A stretch of DNA of 64,000 nucleotides from Phycicoccus jejuensis. Lineage in GTDB: Bacteria > Actinomycetota > Actinomycetes > Actinomycetales > Dermatophilaceae. The position numbers and the translations under genes were made by a program. Shown piece after piece: positions 10,942 through 18,545 of the stretch. Each line of letters opens with the position of its first letter. Position 1 is the first letter of the stretch. Below the pieces are notes generated by a model. It worked only from the letters and a program-made list of their open reading frames with translations. It was not told the DNA's origin and searched no databases. The stretch is from the NCBI RefSeq assembly GCF_000720925.1, contig NZ_JOEE01000003.1:124001-188000 (forward strand), in the 5' to 3' direction.

Positions 10942-11336
10942 GCGTCTACGAGGAGGTCGGGGGCGCGCCGACGTTCGAGCGGCTGGTCCACGCGTTCTAC
11001 GAGAACGTGCGCGCGGACGAGCCGCTGCGCGCGCTCTATCCCGAGGAGGACCTCGCGGCGGCGGAGCGGCGGCTGCGGATGTTCCTCGAGCAGTACTTCG
11101 GCGGGCCGACGACCTACAGCCAGGAGCGCGGCCACCCGCGGCTGAGGATGCGGCACGTGCCGTTCGCGGTGACGCTCGACATGCGCGACCGGTGGATGCG
11201 GGCGATGCTCGGCGCGGTCGAGGCGGCCGGCATCCCCGAGCCGCAGGCCGAGCAGATGCGCGACTACTTCCTGCGCGCTGCGCACATGCTCGTCAACACC
11301 GACGACGGGCACGGGCACCCGCCCCTCACACCCTGA
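10938..11336 (+). CDS. glbO: Group II truncated haemoglobin
   Basis: This 132-residue haem protein carries the proximal His in RMRHVPF and the conserved Trp (position G8) in MRDRWMRAM. It also has Tyr residues in FYENVRADEPLRALYPEED, at the B10/CD1 positions of group II globins. Family members bind oxygen tightly and are linked to respiration and reactive-species handling. The GTG start overlaps the channel stop (GTGA). glbO close to pepN and aglA is a known actinobacterial arrangement. Confidence 0.95.
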   Translation: MSVYEEVGGAPTFERLVHAFYENVRADEPLRALYPEEDLAAAERRLRMFLEQYFGGPTTYSQERGHPRLRMRHVPFAVTLDMRDRWMRAMLGAVEAAGIPEPQAEQMRDYFLRAAHMLVNTDDGHGHPPLTP

Positions 11337-11415
11337 CACCGGAGCCGCGGGGCGACGCGTCCACGAACCTGAGAGGGGCCGTGAGACATGTACTCCCCCA
11401 GCCTCCTGTCAGTCC

Positions 11416-11567
11416 GGAAGGTTTCCCTTCCACCCCGCAAGGTTTCCCTTCCACCCCGCAAGGTTTCCCTTCCACCTCGCAAGGTTTCCCTTCCACCTCG
11501 CAATCAAGTCACTGCGCCGGGGAAGGGAAACCTTCCAGCAGCAACTGATTCCTTGCGGAGCGCAAGG
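11416..11567. repeat. 21-bp tandem repeats followed by inverted copies
   Basis: Four head-to-tail units of 21 bp (AAGGTTTCCCTTCCACC plus a CG-containing joint) begin at 11418, 11439, 11460 and 11481. The core GGAAGGTTTCCCTTCC at 11416-11431 recurs as its exact reverse complement at 11521-11536. A small CCTTGCG/CGCAAGG hairpin lies at 11551-11567, and a weaker copy (GCAAGGTAAACC) follows. The block fills the middle of the 385-base gap between glbO and aglA, where I see no gene. A period of two helical turns would place each unit on the same DNA face. Confidence 0.85.
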
Positions 11568-11721
11568 TAAACCTCGCATCGGCAAGGAGGCTGGGAGAGC
11601 ACCTACCGCCCGGCCGGACGGGACGGTTCGGCGACCGGGGTGGGGGCGGACCTGGTTCCACCCGGCCCGCCCTGCGAGACACGCCGACCTCGTTTCGCGC
11701 CGGCCGCCGCTGTTTGCGAGC

Positions 11722-13527
11722 ATGGGCACGGTGAGCGCGCAGACCTCCCGCAGCCCCCTGACCGCCCCCGGCACGACGGTCCACCCGGCCGACGCCCCCG
11801 GCGCCCCGTGGTGGCACGACGCCGTCATCTACCAGGTCTACCCGCGCAGCTGGGCCGACGCCGACGGCGACGGCATCGGCGACCTCCCCGGCATCACCGC
11901 GCGCCTGCCCCACCTGCGCGACCTCGGCGTCGACGCCGTGTGGCTCAGCCCCTTCTACGTCTCGCCGATGAACGACGCGGGCTACGACGTCGCCGACTAC
12001 CGCGACATCGACCCGCTCTTCGGCTCCCTCGAGGACGCCGACCGCCTCCTCGCCACCGCCCACGACCTCGGGCTCAAGGTCCTCGTCGACCTCGTCCCCA
12101 ACCACACGAGCAGCGAGCACGCCTGGTTCCGCGCAGCCCTCGCCGCCGGCCCCGGCAGCCCCGAGCGCGACCGCTACGTCTTCCGCGACGGCCGCGGCCC
12201 GAACGGCGACGAGCCGCCGAACAACTGGCCCAGCGTGTTCGGCGGAAAGGGCTGGACCCGCGTCACCGAGGCCGACGGCACCCCCGGCCAGTGGTACCTG
12301 CACATCTTCGACGTGACGCAGCCCGACCTGAACTGGCAGAACCCCGAGGTCCGCGAGGAGCTCGAGTCGATCCTGCGCTTCTGGTGCGACCGGGGCGTCG
12401 ACGGCTTCCGCGTCGACGTCGCCCACGGCCTGGTCAAGGAGGAGGGCCTTCCCGACTGGCACGGCGCGGTCGGCCTCTACGACGAGGTCCTCACCGAGGA
12501 CGGCCCGCAGGACGGCGCCGATGCCGACGCCGTCCCCGACGCCGACGGCCCCGTGCTCGACCACACCGGCACCGGCCGCGCCCCGATGTGGGACCAGGAC
12601 GGCGTCCACGAGATCTACCGTTCCTGGCGCACGGTCCTCGACTCCTACGGCGAGCCCGACCGCATCCTCTGCGCCGAGGCGTGGGTCAAGCCCGAGGAGC
12701 GCCTCGCCCTCTACGTCCGCCCCGACGAGATGCACCAGGCGTTCAACTTCGACTTCCTTGAGACGCCGTGGCACGCAGGCGAGCTCGCGGCCGTCATCGA
12801 GTCCTCCCTGCGCTCCAACGACGCCGTCGGCGCCCCCACGACGTGGGTCCTCTCCAACCACGACGTCGTCCGCCACGCCTCGCGCCTCGGCCTGCCCCAG
12901 GACGGCCCGCGGCCCAACGGCATCGCCGCCGACGACCCCCAGCCCGACGCCGAGCTGGGCCTGCGTCGCGCCCGCGCCGCGACCGCGCTGATGCTCGGCC
13001 TGCCCGGCGGCGCGTACCTCTACCAGGGCGAGGAGCTCGGCCTGCCCGAGCACACGACGATGCCCCACGACGTGCGCCAGGACCCGACCTTCCACCACAC
13101 CAAGGGCGAGGTTGTCGGCCGCGACGGATGCCGCGTCCCGATGCCGTGGACCGCCGACGGCCCGAGCCTCGGCTTCGGCCCGGGTGACCACCCGTGGCTC
13201 CCCCAGCCCGAGGCCTACGCCGCGCTGGCGGTGGACCGGCAGGAGGGCGTCGAGGGCTCGACCCTCGAGCTCTACCGGACCCTCCTGCACCTGCGCCGCG
13301 AGCTCGGCCTCGGCGGCAACGCCCTCACCTGGGACGACCTGACCGACGGCGACGTCGTGGCCTACCGCTCCGGCGAGGGCGCCGACGCCGTGCTGGTCGT
13401 GACGAACACCGGCGAGGCGCCGGTCCCCCTGCCGGACGGCGAGGTCCTCGTCGCCTCCGGTCCGCTCGAGCACCCGGGGTCGCTCCCGGCCGACACGACC
13501 GTCTGGCTGCGCCCCACCGCTCGCTGA
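11722..13527 (+). CDS. aglA: Alpha-glucosidase, glycoside hydrolase family 13
   Basis: A 601-residue (beta/alpha)8 enzyme of the oligo-1,6-glucosidase/alpha-glucosidase group. It opens with WWHDAVIYQVYPRSWADADG and has the conserved GH13 regions: VDLVPNHTS, GFRVDVAHGL (nucleophile Asp232), LCAEAWVK (acid/base Glu) and VLSNHDVVRH (transition-state Asp). The calcium-type DADGDGIGDLPGI loop is near the N-terminus. It likely releases glucose from short alpha-glucans or disaccharides in the cytoplasm, as no signal peptide is seen. Downstream glpQ-like and MFS genes follow within a few bases. Confidence 0.93.
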   Translation: MGTVSAQTSRSPLTAPGTTVHPADAPGAPWWHDAVIYQVYPRSWADADGDGIGDLPGITARLPHLRDLGVDAVWLSPFYVSPMNDAGYDVADYRDIDPLFGSLEDADRLLATAHDLGLKVLVDLVPNHTSSEHAWFRAALAAGPGSPERDRYVFRDGRGPNGDEPPNNWPSVFGGKGWTRVTEADGTPGQWYLHIFDVTQPDLNWQNPEVREELESILRFWCDRGVDGFRVDVAHGLVKEEGLPDWHGAVGLYDEVLTEDGPQDGADADAVPDADGPVLDHTGTGRAPMWDQDGVHEIYRSWRTVLDSYGEPDRILCAEAWVKPEERLALYVRPDEMHQAFNFDFLETPWHAGELAAVIESSLRSNDAVGAPTTWVLSNHDVVRHASRLGLPQDGPRPNGIAADDPQPDAELGLRRARAATALMLGLPGGAYLYQGEELGLPEHTTMPHDVRQDPTFHHTKGEVVGRDGCRVPMPWTADGPSLGFGPGDHPWLPQPEAYAALAVDRQEGVEGSTLELYRTLLHLRRELGLGGNALTWDDLTDGDVVAYRSGEGADAVLVVTNTGEAPVPLPDGEVLVASGPLEHPGSLPADTTVWLRPTAR

Positions 13528-13529
13528 CC

Positions 13530-14354
13530 GTGCGGGCCGCCGACCACGCCTATCTCTCGGACCCGACGCCCCTGGCGCTGGCCCACCGCGGGGGCTCGCT
13601 CCTGCCCGCCAACGTCGGGCTCGAGAACACCCGGGCCGCGTTCGCCCGCGCCGTCGCCCTCGGGTACCGCTACCTCGAGACCGACGTGCACGCCACCCGC
13701 GACGGGCAGGTCGTCGCGTTCCACGACACCGTCCTCGACCGCGTGACGGACGCCCGCGGCGCCGTCGCGGACCTGACCTGGGACGAGGTCTGCGTGGCGC
13801 GCGTCGGCGGCACGGAGCCCGTCCCGCTGCTGGGCGACCTCCTCGAGGCGTTCCCGACCACCCGCTTCAACATCGACGTCAAGGCCGACGCGGCGCTCGA
13901 GCCGACCGTCGCCGTCCTGCGCGAGCACGACGCCCTCGACCGGGTCTGCCTCGGGTCGTTCTCGCCGCGCCGCATCCGGGCGCTGCGCCGCGCCCTCGGC
14001 CCCCGCGTCGCCACCGCCGCCGGCCAGGTCGGCACCGCCGCGCTGCGCTTCTCCCCGGCCCTGCTCGCCCGGATGCTGCACACGCCGGCGCCGGTCCTGC
14101 AGATCCCGGCCGTGCACCACGTCGCCGGCCGGAGCCTCGTCCTCGTGACGCCCGGGCTCGTCCGGCGGGCGCACGACCTCGGCAAGCAGGTGCACGTCTG
14201 GTTCCACGACGGCCGTCGCGAGGACGCCGCCGAGTTCCACCGCCTGCTCGACCTCGGGGTCGACGGCCTCGTGGCCGATCGGATCGACGTGCTCGCCGAT
14301 GTGCTGGCGCAGCGGGGTTCCCCCCTCCTGCCGCAGGCCGGGGGGCTACTGTGA
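13530..14354 (+). CDS. Glycerophosphodiester phosphodiesterase
   Basis: This 274-residue protein hydrolyses glycerophosphodiesters to glycerol 3-phosphate and an alcohol. It has the GDPD signature LALAHRGGSLLPANVGLENT, YLETDVHATRDGQVVAFHDT (catalytic His and metal-binding Glu/Asp) and FNIDVKADAALEP. The C-terminal GLVADRIDVLADVL matches the end of the TIM barrel. No signal peptide is visible. The GTG start is two bases after the aglA stop, and its end overlaps the MFS start by four bases, so the three genes form an operon. Confidence 0.92.
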   Translation: MRAADHAYLSDPTPLALAHRGGSLLPANVGLENTRAAFARAVALGYRYLETDVHATRDGQVVAFHDTVLDRVTDARGAVADLTWDEVCVARVGGTEPVPLLGDLLEAFPTTRFNIDVKADAALEPTVAVLREHDALDRVCLGSFSPRRIRALRRALGPRVATAAGQVGTAALRFSPALLARMLHTPAPVLQIPAVHHVAGRSLVLVTPGLVRRAHDLGKQVHVWFHDGRREDAAEFHRLLDLGVDGLVADRIDVLADVLAQRGSPLLPQAGGLL

Positions 14355-15748
14355 CGACGATGCGCACGACGGGGAGCGGCACGACCACGGGTGGGCCGCT
14401 CAGTCGGTCCTACCTCGAGGTCACCCTCGCCGTCCTCGCCCTCGTGACGATCGTCGCGTTCGAGTCGATGGCCGTCTCGACCGCGATGCCCGACGTCGCC
14501 CGCGAGCTGAACGCCGTGCGCTCCTACGGCTTCGCCTTCTCGGTGATGCTCACCGCGCAGCTCCTCGGCATCGTCCTCGCCGGCGTCTGGACCGACCGGT
14601 CCGGTCCGCTGCCCGGCACGTTCGTCGGTCAGGCGCTGCTCGCCGTCGGCGCCGCGACCTGCGGCTGCGCGACCCGCCTCGACGTCTTCCTCGTCGGCCG
14701 CGCGCTGACCGGCCTCGGCGGCGGCCTGCTCGTCGTCATGCTCTACGTCATCGCCGGCCGGATCTATCCCGAGGCGATCCGTCCGCGCCTGTTCACGTAC
14801 ATCTCCGCCGCGTGGGTCGTCCCCTCGCTCGCCGGGCCGCCGCTGTCGGCCTGGCTGACCGAGAACATCTCGTGGCGCTGGGTGTTCTGGATCGTCGTCG
14901 CCCCCGTCATCGTCACGGGGATCTCGCTGTGGCGCGCCCAGCGCCGCGTCGACGTCAGCCGGCTCCAGGAGGCGGTGTCCAACCGCGACCACGGCACGCA
15001 CGTCCGCACCGCCTGGGCCGGCCTCGCCGTCGCCCTGGCCGCCGGCGCGCTCCAGGTCGGCACGCACGAGCTCGTCATCACGTGGTCGTGGAAGACGGTG
15101 GTCGCCGTCGTCGGGCTCGTCGGCGTCGTCGTCGTCGCGCCGCGCCTGCTGCCGACCGGCACCTTCGTCATGCGCCACGGCGTCCCGAGCGTCGTCCTCG
15201 CGCGGGCGCTGCTCTGCGCCGCCTTCTACGGCGGCATCACCTACGTCCCGCTCTTCCTCGCCGGCCAACGCGGCGCCAGCCTCCAGGTGGCCGGGCTCGC
15301 CCTCGCGGTGGGCGCCGTCGGCTGGGCGCTCGGCGCGCTCTACCAGGGCCACGACGCGCTGCACCTGCCGCGCCACCGGCTCATCGAGGTGGGAGGGCTC
15401 GTGCTCGCCGTCGGGCTCGGCTGGCTCTCGCTCGTCGCCTGGGTCAACCTGCCGGCGTGGCTCAGCGTCTTCGCGCTGCTGCTCGCCGGCTTCGCGATGG
15501 GCACCGGCGTCACGACGACGACCATCCTCGCGCTCGAGCTGAGCCCGGTCGAGGCGCACGGCGAGACCTCGTCGTCCATCCAGCTGTCCGACGTCCTCGG
15601 CAGCGTGCTCGGCATCGCGGGCGCGACCGCCGCGTTCGCCGCGGCGCACGACCCCGGCGAGGACAACGCGCTCTTCGGGGCGATCTTCCTCGGGCTGGCG
15701 GTCGTCGCCGCGGTGGTCTACCCGACGGGTCAGCGCATCAGGACGTGA
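14351..15748 (+). CDS. Major facilitator superfamily transporter
   Basis: A 465-residue protein with about 12-14 hydrophobic segments. The first is VTLAVLALVTIVAFESMAVS, followed by STAMPDVARELN, the typical loop after helix 1 of drug:proton antiporters. GVWTDRSGPLPG is the helix 2-3 loop, and LTGLGGGLLVVMLYVIAGRIY resembles antiporter motif C. Substrate unknown; drug or metabolite efflux is the family expectation. It ends 19 bases inside the convergent downstream gene. Confidence 0.88.
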   Translation: MTTMRTTGSGTTTGGPLSRSYLEVTLAVLALVTIVAFESMAVSTAMPDVARELNAVRSYGFAFSVMLTAQLLGIVLAGVWTDRSGPLPGTFVGQALLAVGAATCGCATRLDVFLVGRALTGLGGGLLVVMLYVIAGRIYPEAIRPRLFTYISAAWVVPSLAGPPLSAWLTENISWRWVFWIVVAPVIVTGISLWRAQRRVDVSRLQEAVSNRDHGTHVRTAWAGLAVALAAGALQVGTHELVITWSWKTVVAVVGLVGVVVVAPRLLPTGTFVMRHGVPSVVLARALLCAAFYGGITYVPLFLAGQRGASLQVAGLALAVGAVGWALGALYQGHDALHLPRHRLIEVGGLVLAVGLGWLSLVAWVNLPAWLSVFALLLAGFAMGTGVTTTTILALELSPVEAHGETSSSIQLSDVLGSVLGIAGATAAFAAAHDPGEDNALFGAIFLGLAVVAAVVYPTGQRIRT

Positions 15749-16347
15749 CCGCCGGCGCAGCTGAGCCGGGTCCACCGGTTCGCGCGCAGCACGAGCACGC
15801 TCGACCCGGGCGCGAGGAAGCCGAGCGAGAACGCGGCGAAGGCACCGCCCGCGCGCACGCCCTCGACGTCACGCCCCCACACGCGGTCGCGCACGAAGCC
15901 GGCGGCCGCCCCGCGCTCGCGGACGGCCGCTCCGACCTCGACGAGACCGCTGCGGGCGGCCTCGGCGAGGGTGTCGGCCGGCAGCTCGCCGGCGGGCTCC
16001 CAGCCGGAGCGCGGCGGGGTGACGGCCGACCAGGCGGCGAGCGCCCGCGTCGGGGGCAGCGGGAAGGTCGCGTCGCGGCCGGGCCTCGAGGTCCGGTCGG
16101 TCACCGCCCCGAGCGGGACGACGGCGTCGCACGTGGCGGGCTCGGCGAGGGCGAAGGTCCGCAGCCCGAGCACGGCGCCCTCGGAGAGGATGCCGCTGCC
16201 CGGCAGCACGCCGACCCACGCGGCGAGGACGTCGCCGGAGGCCTGCAGCCGCATGGCGCCCTGCTCGTCGAGCGAGCGCGCCCGGCCGGCGAAGCGCCCG
16301 AGGTCGCCGAGCGCGGCGACGTCGACGAGGTGGAGCACGTCGCTCAT
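15730..16347 (-). CDS. Conserved actinobacterial protein of unknown function
   Basis: A 205-residue soluble protein without a signal peptide or membrane helix. It begins MSDVLHLVDVAALGDLGRFA and ends LVLRANRWTRLSCAGGHVLMR. I do not recognise a named domain. Its start overlaps the thioesterase stop by four bases, so the pair is translationally coupled. By position it may correspond to the hypothetical gene next to the thioesterase-like Rv2475c in M. tuberculosis; that is inference from memory of gene order. Confidence 0.75.
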   Translation of the reverse strand: MSDVLHLVDVAALGDLGRFAGRARSLDEQGAMRLQASGDVLAAWVGVLPGSGILSEGAVLGLRTFALAEPATCDAVVPLGAVTDRTSRPGRDATFPLPPTRALAAWSAVTPPRSGWEPAGELPADTLAEAARSGLVEVGAAVRERGAAAGFVRDRVWGRDVEGVRAGGAFAAFSLGFLAPGSSVLVLRANRWTRLSCAGGHVLMR

Positions 16348-16790
16348 CGGCCACCCCACCGGAAGGCCACCGGCTCGCCGACGTGCCCGGCGAGTGCCTC
16401 GCGGGCCGCGGCCTCGAGCCGGCGCGGGCGGGCGGTCGCGAAGTCGTAGAGGACGAGACCGGTCTCGGCGACGGCGTAGACGGCCTCGCCGACCGACGCG
16501 GGGTCGCGCACGACGTACCCGAGGTCGAACCCGGCGCCGTGGACGCGGGTCACCCACATGTCGACCTCGACGGGCTCGGGCCGGTAGGTCAGCGGGGCGC
16601 GGTACTCGATGGCGTGCCGGGAGACGACGATCCCCTCGTCGAGCAGCGTCGGCCGGTCCGGGAACCACTCGCGGAAGCCGATGACGCGGGCGTCCTCGAG
16701 CAGGCGGAGGTACTGGACGTTGTTGACGTGCCCGTAGGCGTCCATGTCGGACCAGCGCAGCGGGACCTCGACGACGTAGCGGTCGGCCAT
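16344..16790 (-). CDS. Hotdog-fold acyl-CoA thioesterase (4HBT family)
   Basis: A 148-residue single hotdog domain. The signature VPLRWSDMDAYGHVNNVQYLRLLEDARV includes the catalytic Asp of 4-hydroxybenzoyl-CoA-type thioesterases. It hydrolyses acyl-CoA esters; the chain is not predictable. The start at 16790 is preferred because GAGGAT lies seven bases upstream on the minus strand, giving a leaderless start. A second in-frame ATG three codons upstream is possible. It diverges from the serine hydrolase gene. Confidence 0.88.
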   Translation of the reverse strand: MADRYVVEVPLRWSDMDAYGHVNNVQYLRLLEDARVIGFREWFPDRPTLLDEGIVVSRHAIEYRAPLTYRPEPVEVDMWVTRVHGAGFDLGYVVRDPASVGEAVYAVAETGLVLYDFATARPRRLEAAAREALAGHVGEPVAFRWGGR

Positions 16791-16829
16791 GCGGGCCATC
16801 CTCGCAGCCACCGCCCGGGAGCGCGGTCC

Positions 16830-16835
16830 TAGGGT
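16830..16835 (+). promoter_or_regulatory. -10 box TAGGGT of the serine hydrolase gene, leaderless
   Basis: TAGGGT ends six bases before the GTG start, so transcription would begin at or next to the start codon. Confidence 0.5.
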
Positions 16836-16841
16836 GGCCGG

Positions 16842-18197
16842 GTGACCGTCCTCCCCCGCACCGCCGCCCTGCTCGACCACCGCCTCGCGACCGCCCAGCG
16901 CGAGGGACGGCTGCCCTCGGTCGCGGCCGGGCTGGTCCGCGACGGAGGGCTCGCGTGGAGCGGTGCCGTCGGCACGCTCGACGGCCGGGCGGACGGCGAG
17001 CCGGCCGACGCCGACACGCAGTACCGGATGGGCTCGATCACCAAGACCTTCGTCGCCGTCTGCGTGCTGCGGCTGCGCGACGCGGGGCGCCTGGACCTCA
17101 CCGACCGCTTCGAGCAGCACGTGCCCGGCTCGGCCCTCGGCGGGGTCACCGTCGAGCAGCTGCTGACGCACGCGGCCGGCACCCAGGCGGAGACCGACGG
17201 CCCCTGGTGGGAGCGGACGCCCGGGGGCGACTGGGACCACCTCGTGGGTGCCGGTGCCGGGCAGCGCTTCCGGGCCGGCCGTCGCTTCCACTACTCCAAC
17301 GTCGGCTACGGCGCGCTCGGCCGCCTGCTCGAGGTGGCCCACGGCACCGGCTGGGCCGAGGTCGTGCGCGCCGAGCTCCTCGAGCCGCTCGGGATGACCC
17401 GGACGACGACCCGGCCGGACGGGCGCGCCGCGCAGGGGCTGGCCGTCCACCCCTTCGCCGACGTCCTCCTGCGCGAGCCGGAGCACGACGGCGGGGCGAT
17501 GGCTCCCGCCGGCCAGCTGTGGACGACGGTCGAGGACCTCGCCCGCTGGGCCACGTTCCTCGGCGGCGACACGGCGGGTCTGCTCTCCGCCGACACCCTC
17601 GCCGAGATGTGCGAGCCGCACCACGTCGTCGACGAGCCGGGGCAGCCGTGGACCGGCGCGCACGGGCTCGGCTGGCAGGTCTGGAACGTCGACGGCGTCC
17701 GGTACGCCGGCCACGGTGGCTCGATGCCGGGCTTCCTCGCTGGGCTGAGGGTGCGGCTCGACGGCGGCGACGGCGTCGTCACGCTGACCAACACCACCGC
17801 GTCCCCGGCGCTCAAGGGCCTCGGGGACGACCTGCTCGAGGTCCTGCGCACCGAGGAGCCGCCGGCCGTCGAGCCCTGGTCGGCCGACGGGGACCCGGCG
17901 CTGCTCGAGCTCGTCGGGACGTGGCACTGGGGCGCGTCGACGACGACGGCGAAGGTCGTCGGCGAGCACCTCGTCCTCGGCGAGCCCGGGCAGGGCCGCG
18001 GGTCACGCTTCGCGCCGGTCGGGGCCGACGCCTGGGTCGGGCTCGACGGGTACCACACCGGTGAGCCGCTGCGGGTCGTGCGCCGCGCGGACGGCACCGT
18101 CTCGCACCTCGACCTCGCGTCGTTCCGCTTCTCGCGCACCCCCTACGCGCCCGACAGCGACGTGCCCGGCGGCGTCGACGACCGCGGCTGGCACTGA
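16842..18197 (+). CDS. Beta-lactamase-fold serine hydrolase
   Basis: A 451-residue member of the class C beta-lactamase/esterase/D-aminopeptidase family. The catalytic SxxK is in MGSITKTFVAV, the YxN motif in FHYSNVGYGALG, and the third motif HGG in YAGHGGSMPGF. The C-terminal 110 residues form a separate lipocalin-like domain (GTWHWGASTTTAKVVGEHLV). No clear signal peptide is visible, so a cytoplasmic esterase or peptidase is as likely as a cell-wall enzyme. A leaderless promoter precedes it. Confidence 0.88.
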   Translation: MTVLPRTAALLDHRLATAQREGRLPSVAAGLVRDGGLAWSGAVGTLDGRADGEPADADTQYRMGSITKTFVAVCVLRLRDAGRLDLTDRFEQHVPGSALGGVTVEQLLTHAAGTQAETDGPWWERTPGGDWDHLVGAGAGQRFRAGRRFHYSNVGYGALGRLLEVAHGTGWAEVVRAELLEPLGMTRTTTRPDGRAAQGLAVHPFADVLLREPEHDGGAMAPAGQLWTTVEDLARWATFLGGDTAGLLSADTLAEMCEPHHVVDEPGQPWTGAHGLGWQVWNVDGVRYAGHGGSMPGFLAGLRVRLDGGDGVVTLTNTTASPALKGLGDDLLEVLRTEEPPAVEPWSADGDPALLELVGTWHWGASTTTAKVVGEHLVLGEPGQGRGSRFAPVGADAWVGLDGYHTGEPLRVVRRADGTVSHLDLASFRFSRTPYAPDSDVPGGVDDRGWH

Positions 18198-18246
18198 CCC
18201 CCGCCCTCGCCGCGCCCCGAGCCCTCCGCCCTCACGACGCCCCTCC

Positions 18247-18447
18247 CGCCCCACGCGTATCGGGTGACCCGATACGGGCGCGCTCCACCCGAGTTCGGTA
18301 CCCCCGCGAAGCGCACACTTCCCGGGTCAAGCCCGCCCGCACGAGCGCCGCCGCCCCGCCGATCCCCACTCGCCCCACGCGTATCGGGTGACCCGATACG
18401 GCCGCGCTCCACCCGAGTTCGGTACCCCCGCGAAGCGCACCCTTCCC
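18247..18447. repeat. Two 77-bp direct repeats each containing a 21-bp palindrome
   Basis: Copies at 18247-18323 and 18371-18447 differ at about two positions. Each holds CGTATCGGGT, one base, then ACCCGATACG, a perfect palindrome with 10-bp arms (18256-18276 and 18380-18400). The right part, beginning CGCTCCACCCGAGTTCGG, is not palindromic. They occupy most of the 348-base gap between the serine hydrolase and helicase genes, and no gene is seen there. They could be operators or a dispersed non-coding repeat. Confidence 0.9.
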
Positions 18448-18545
18448 CAGCGAGGCCGGGTCGTCCCGGTGCGCCGTCATTCGCACGCCGGCCTGTGGAC
18501 GGCGGGCGACCCGGTGTCGGCCGGGGTGCGTACGGTGGGCGGACC

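Noticed and set aside
11418..11501. Possible CRISPR array
   Set aside because: The 21-bp units are directly adjacent with no spacers, and no cas gene is near.
11264..11503. Minus-strand peptide with four copies of RGGRETL
   Set aside because: It is a translation of the 21-bp tandem DNA repeat in a gap; no ribosome site and no conservation can be argued.
18264..18545. N-terminal extension of the RecQ fusion through the 77-bp repeats
   Set aside because: The added residues would be encoded by the repeat DNA; the ATG at 18546 fits the helicase start and follows a TACGGT box.
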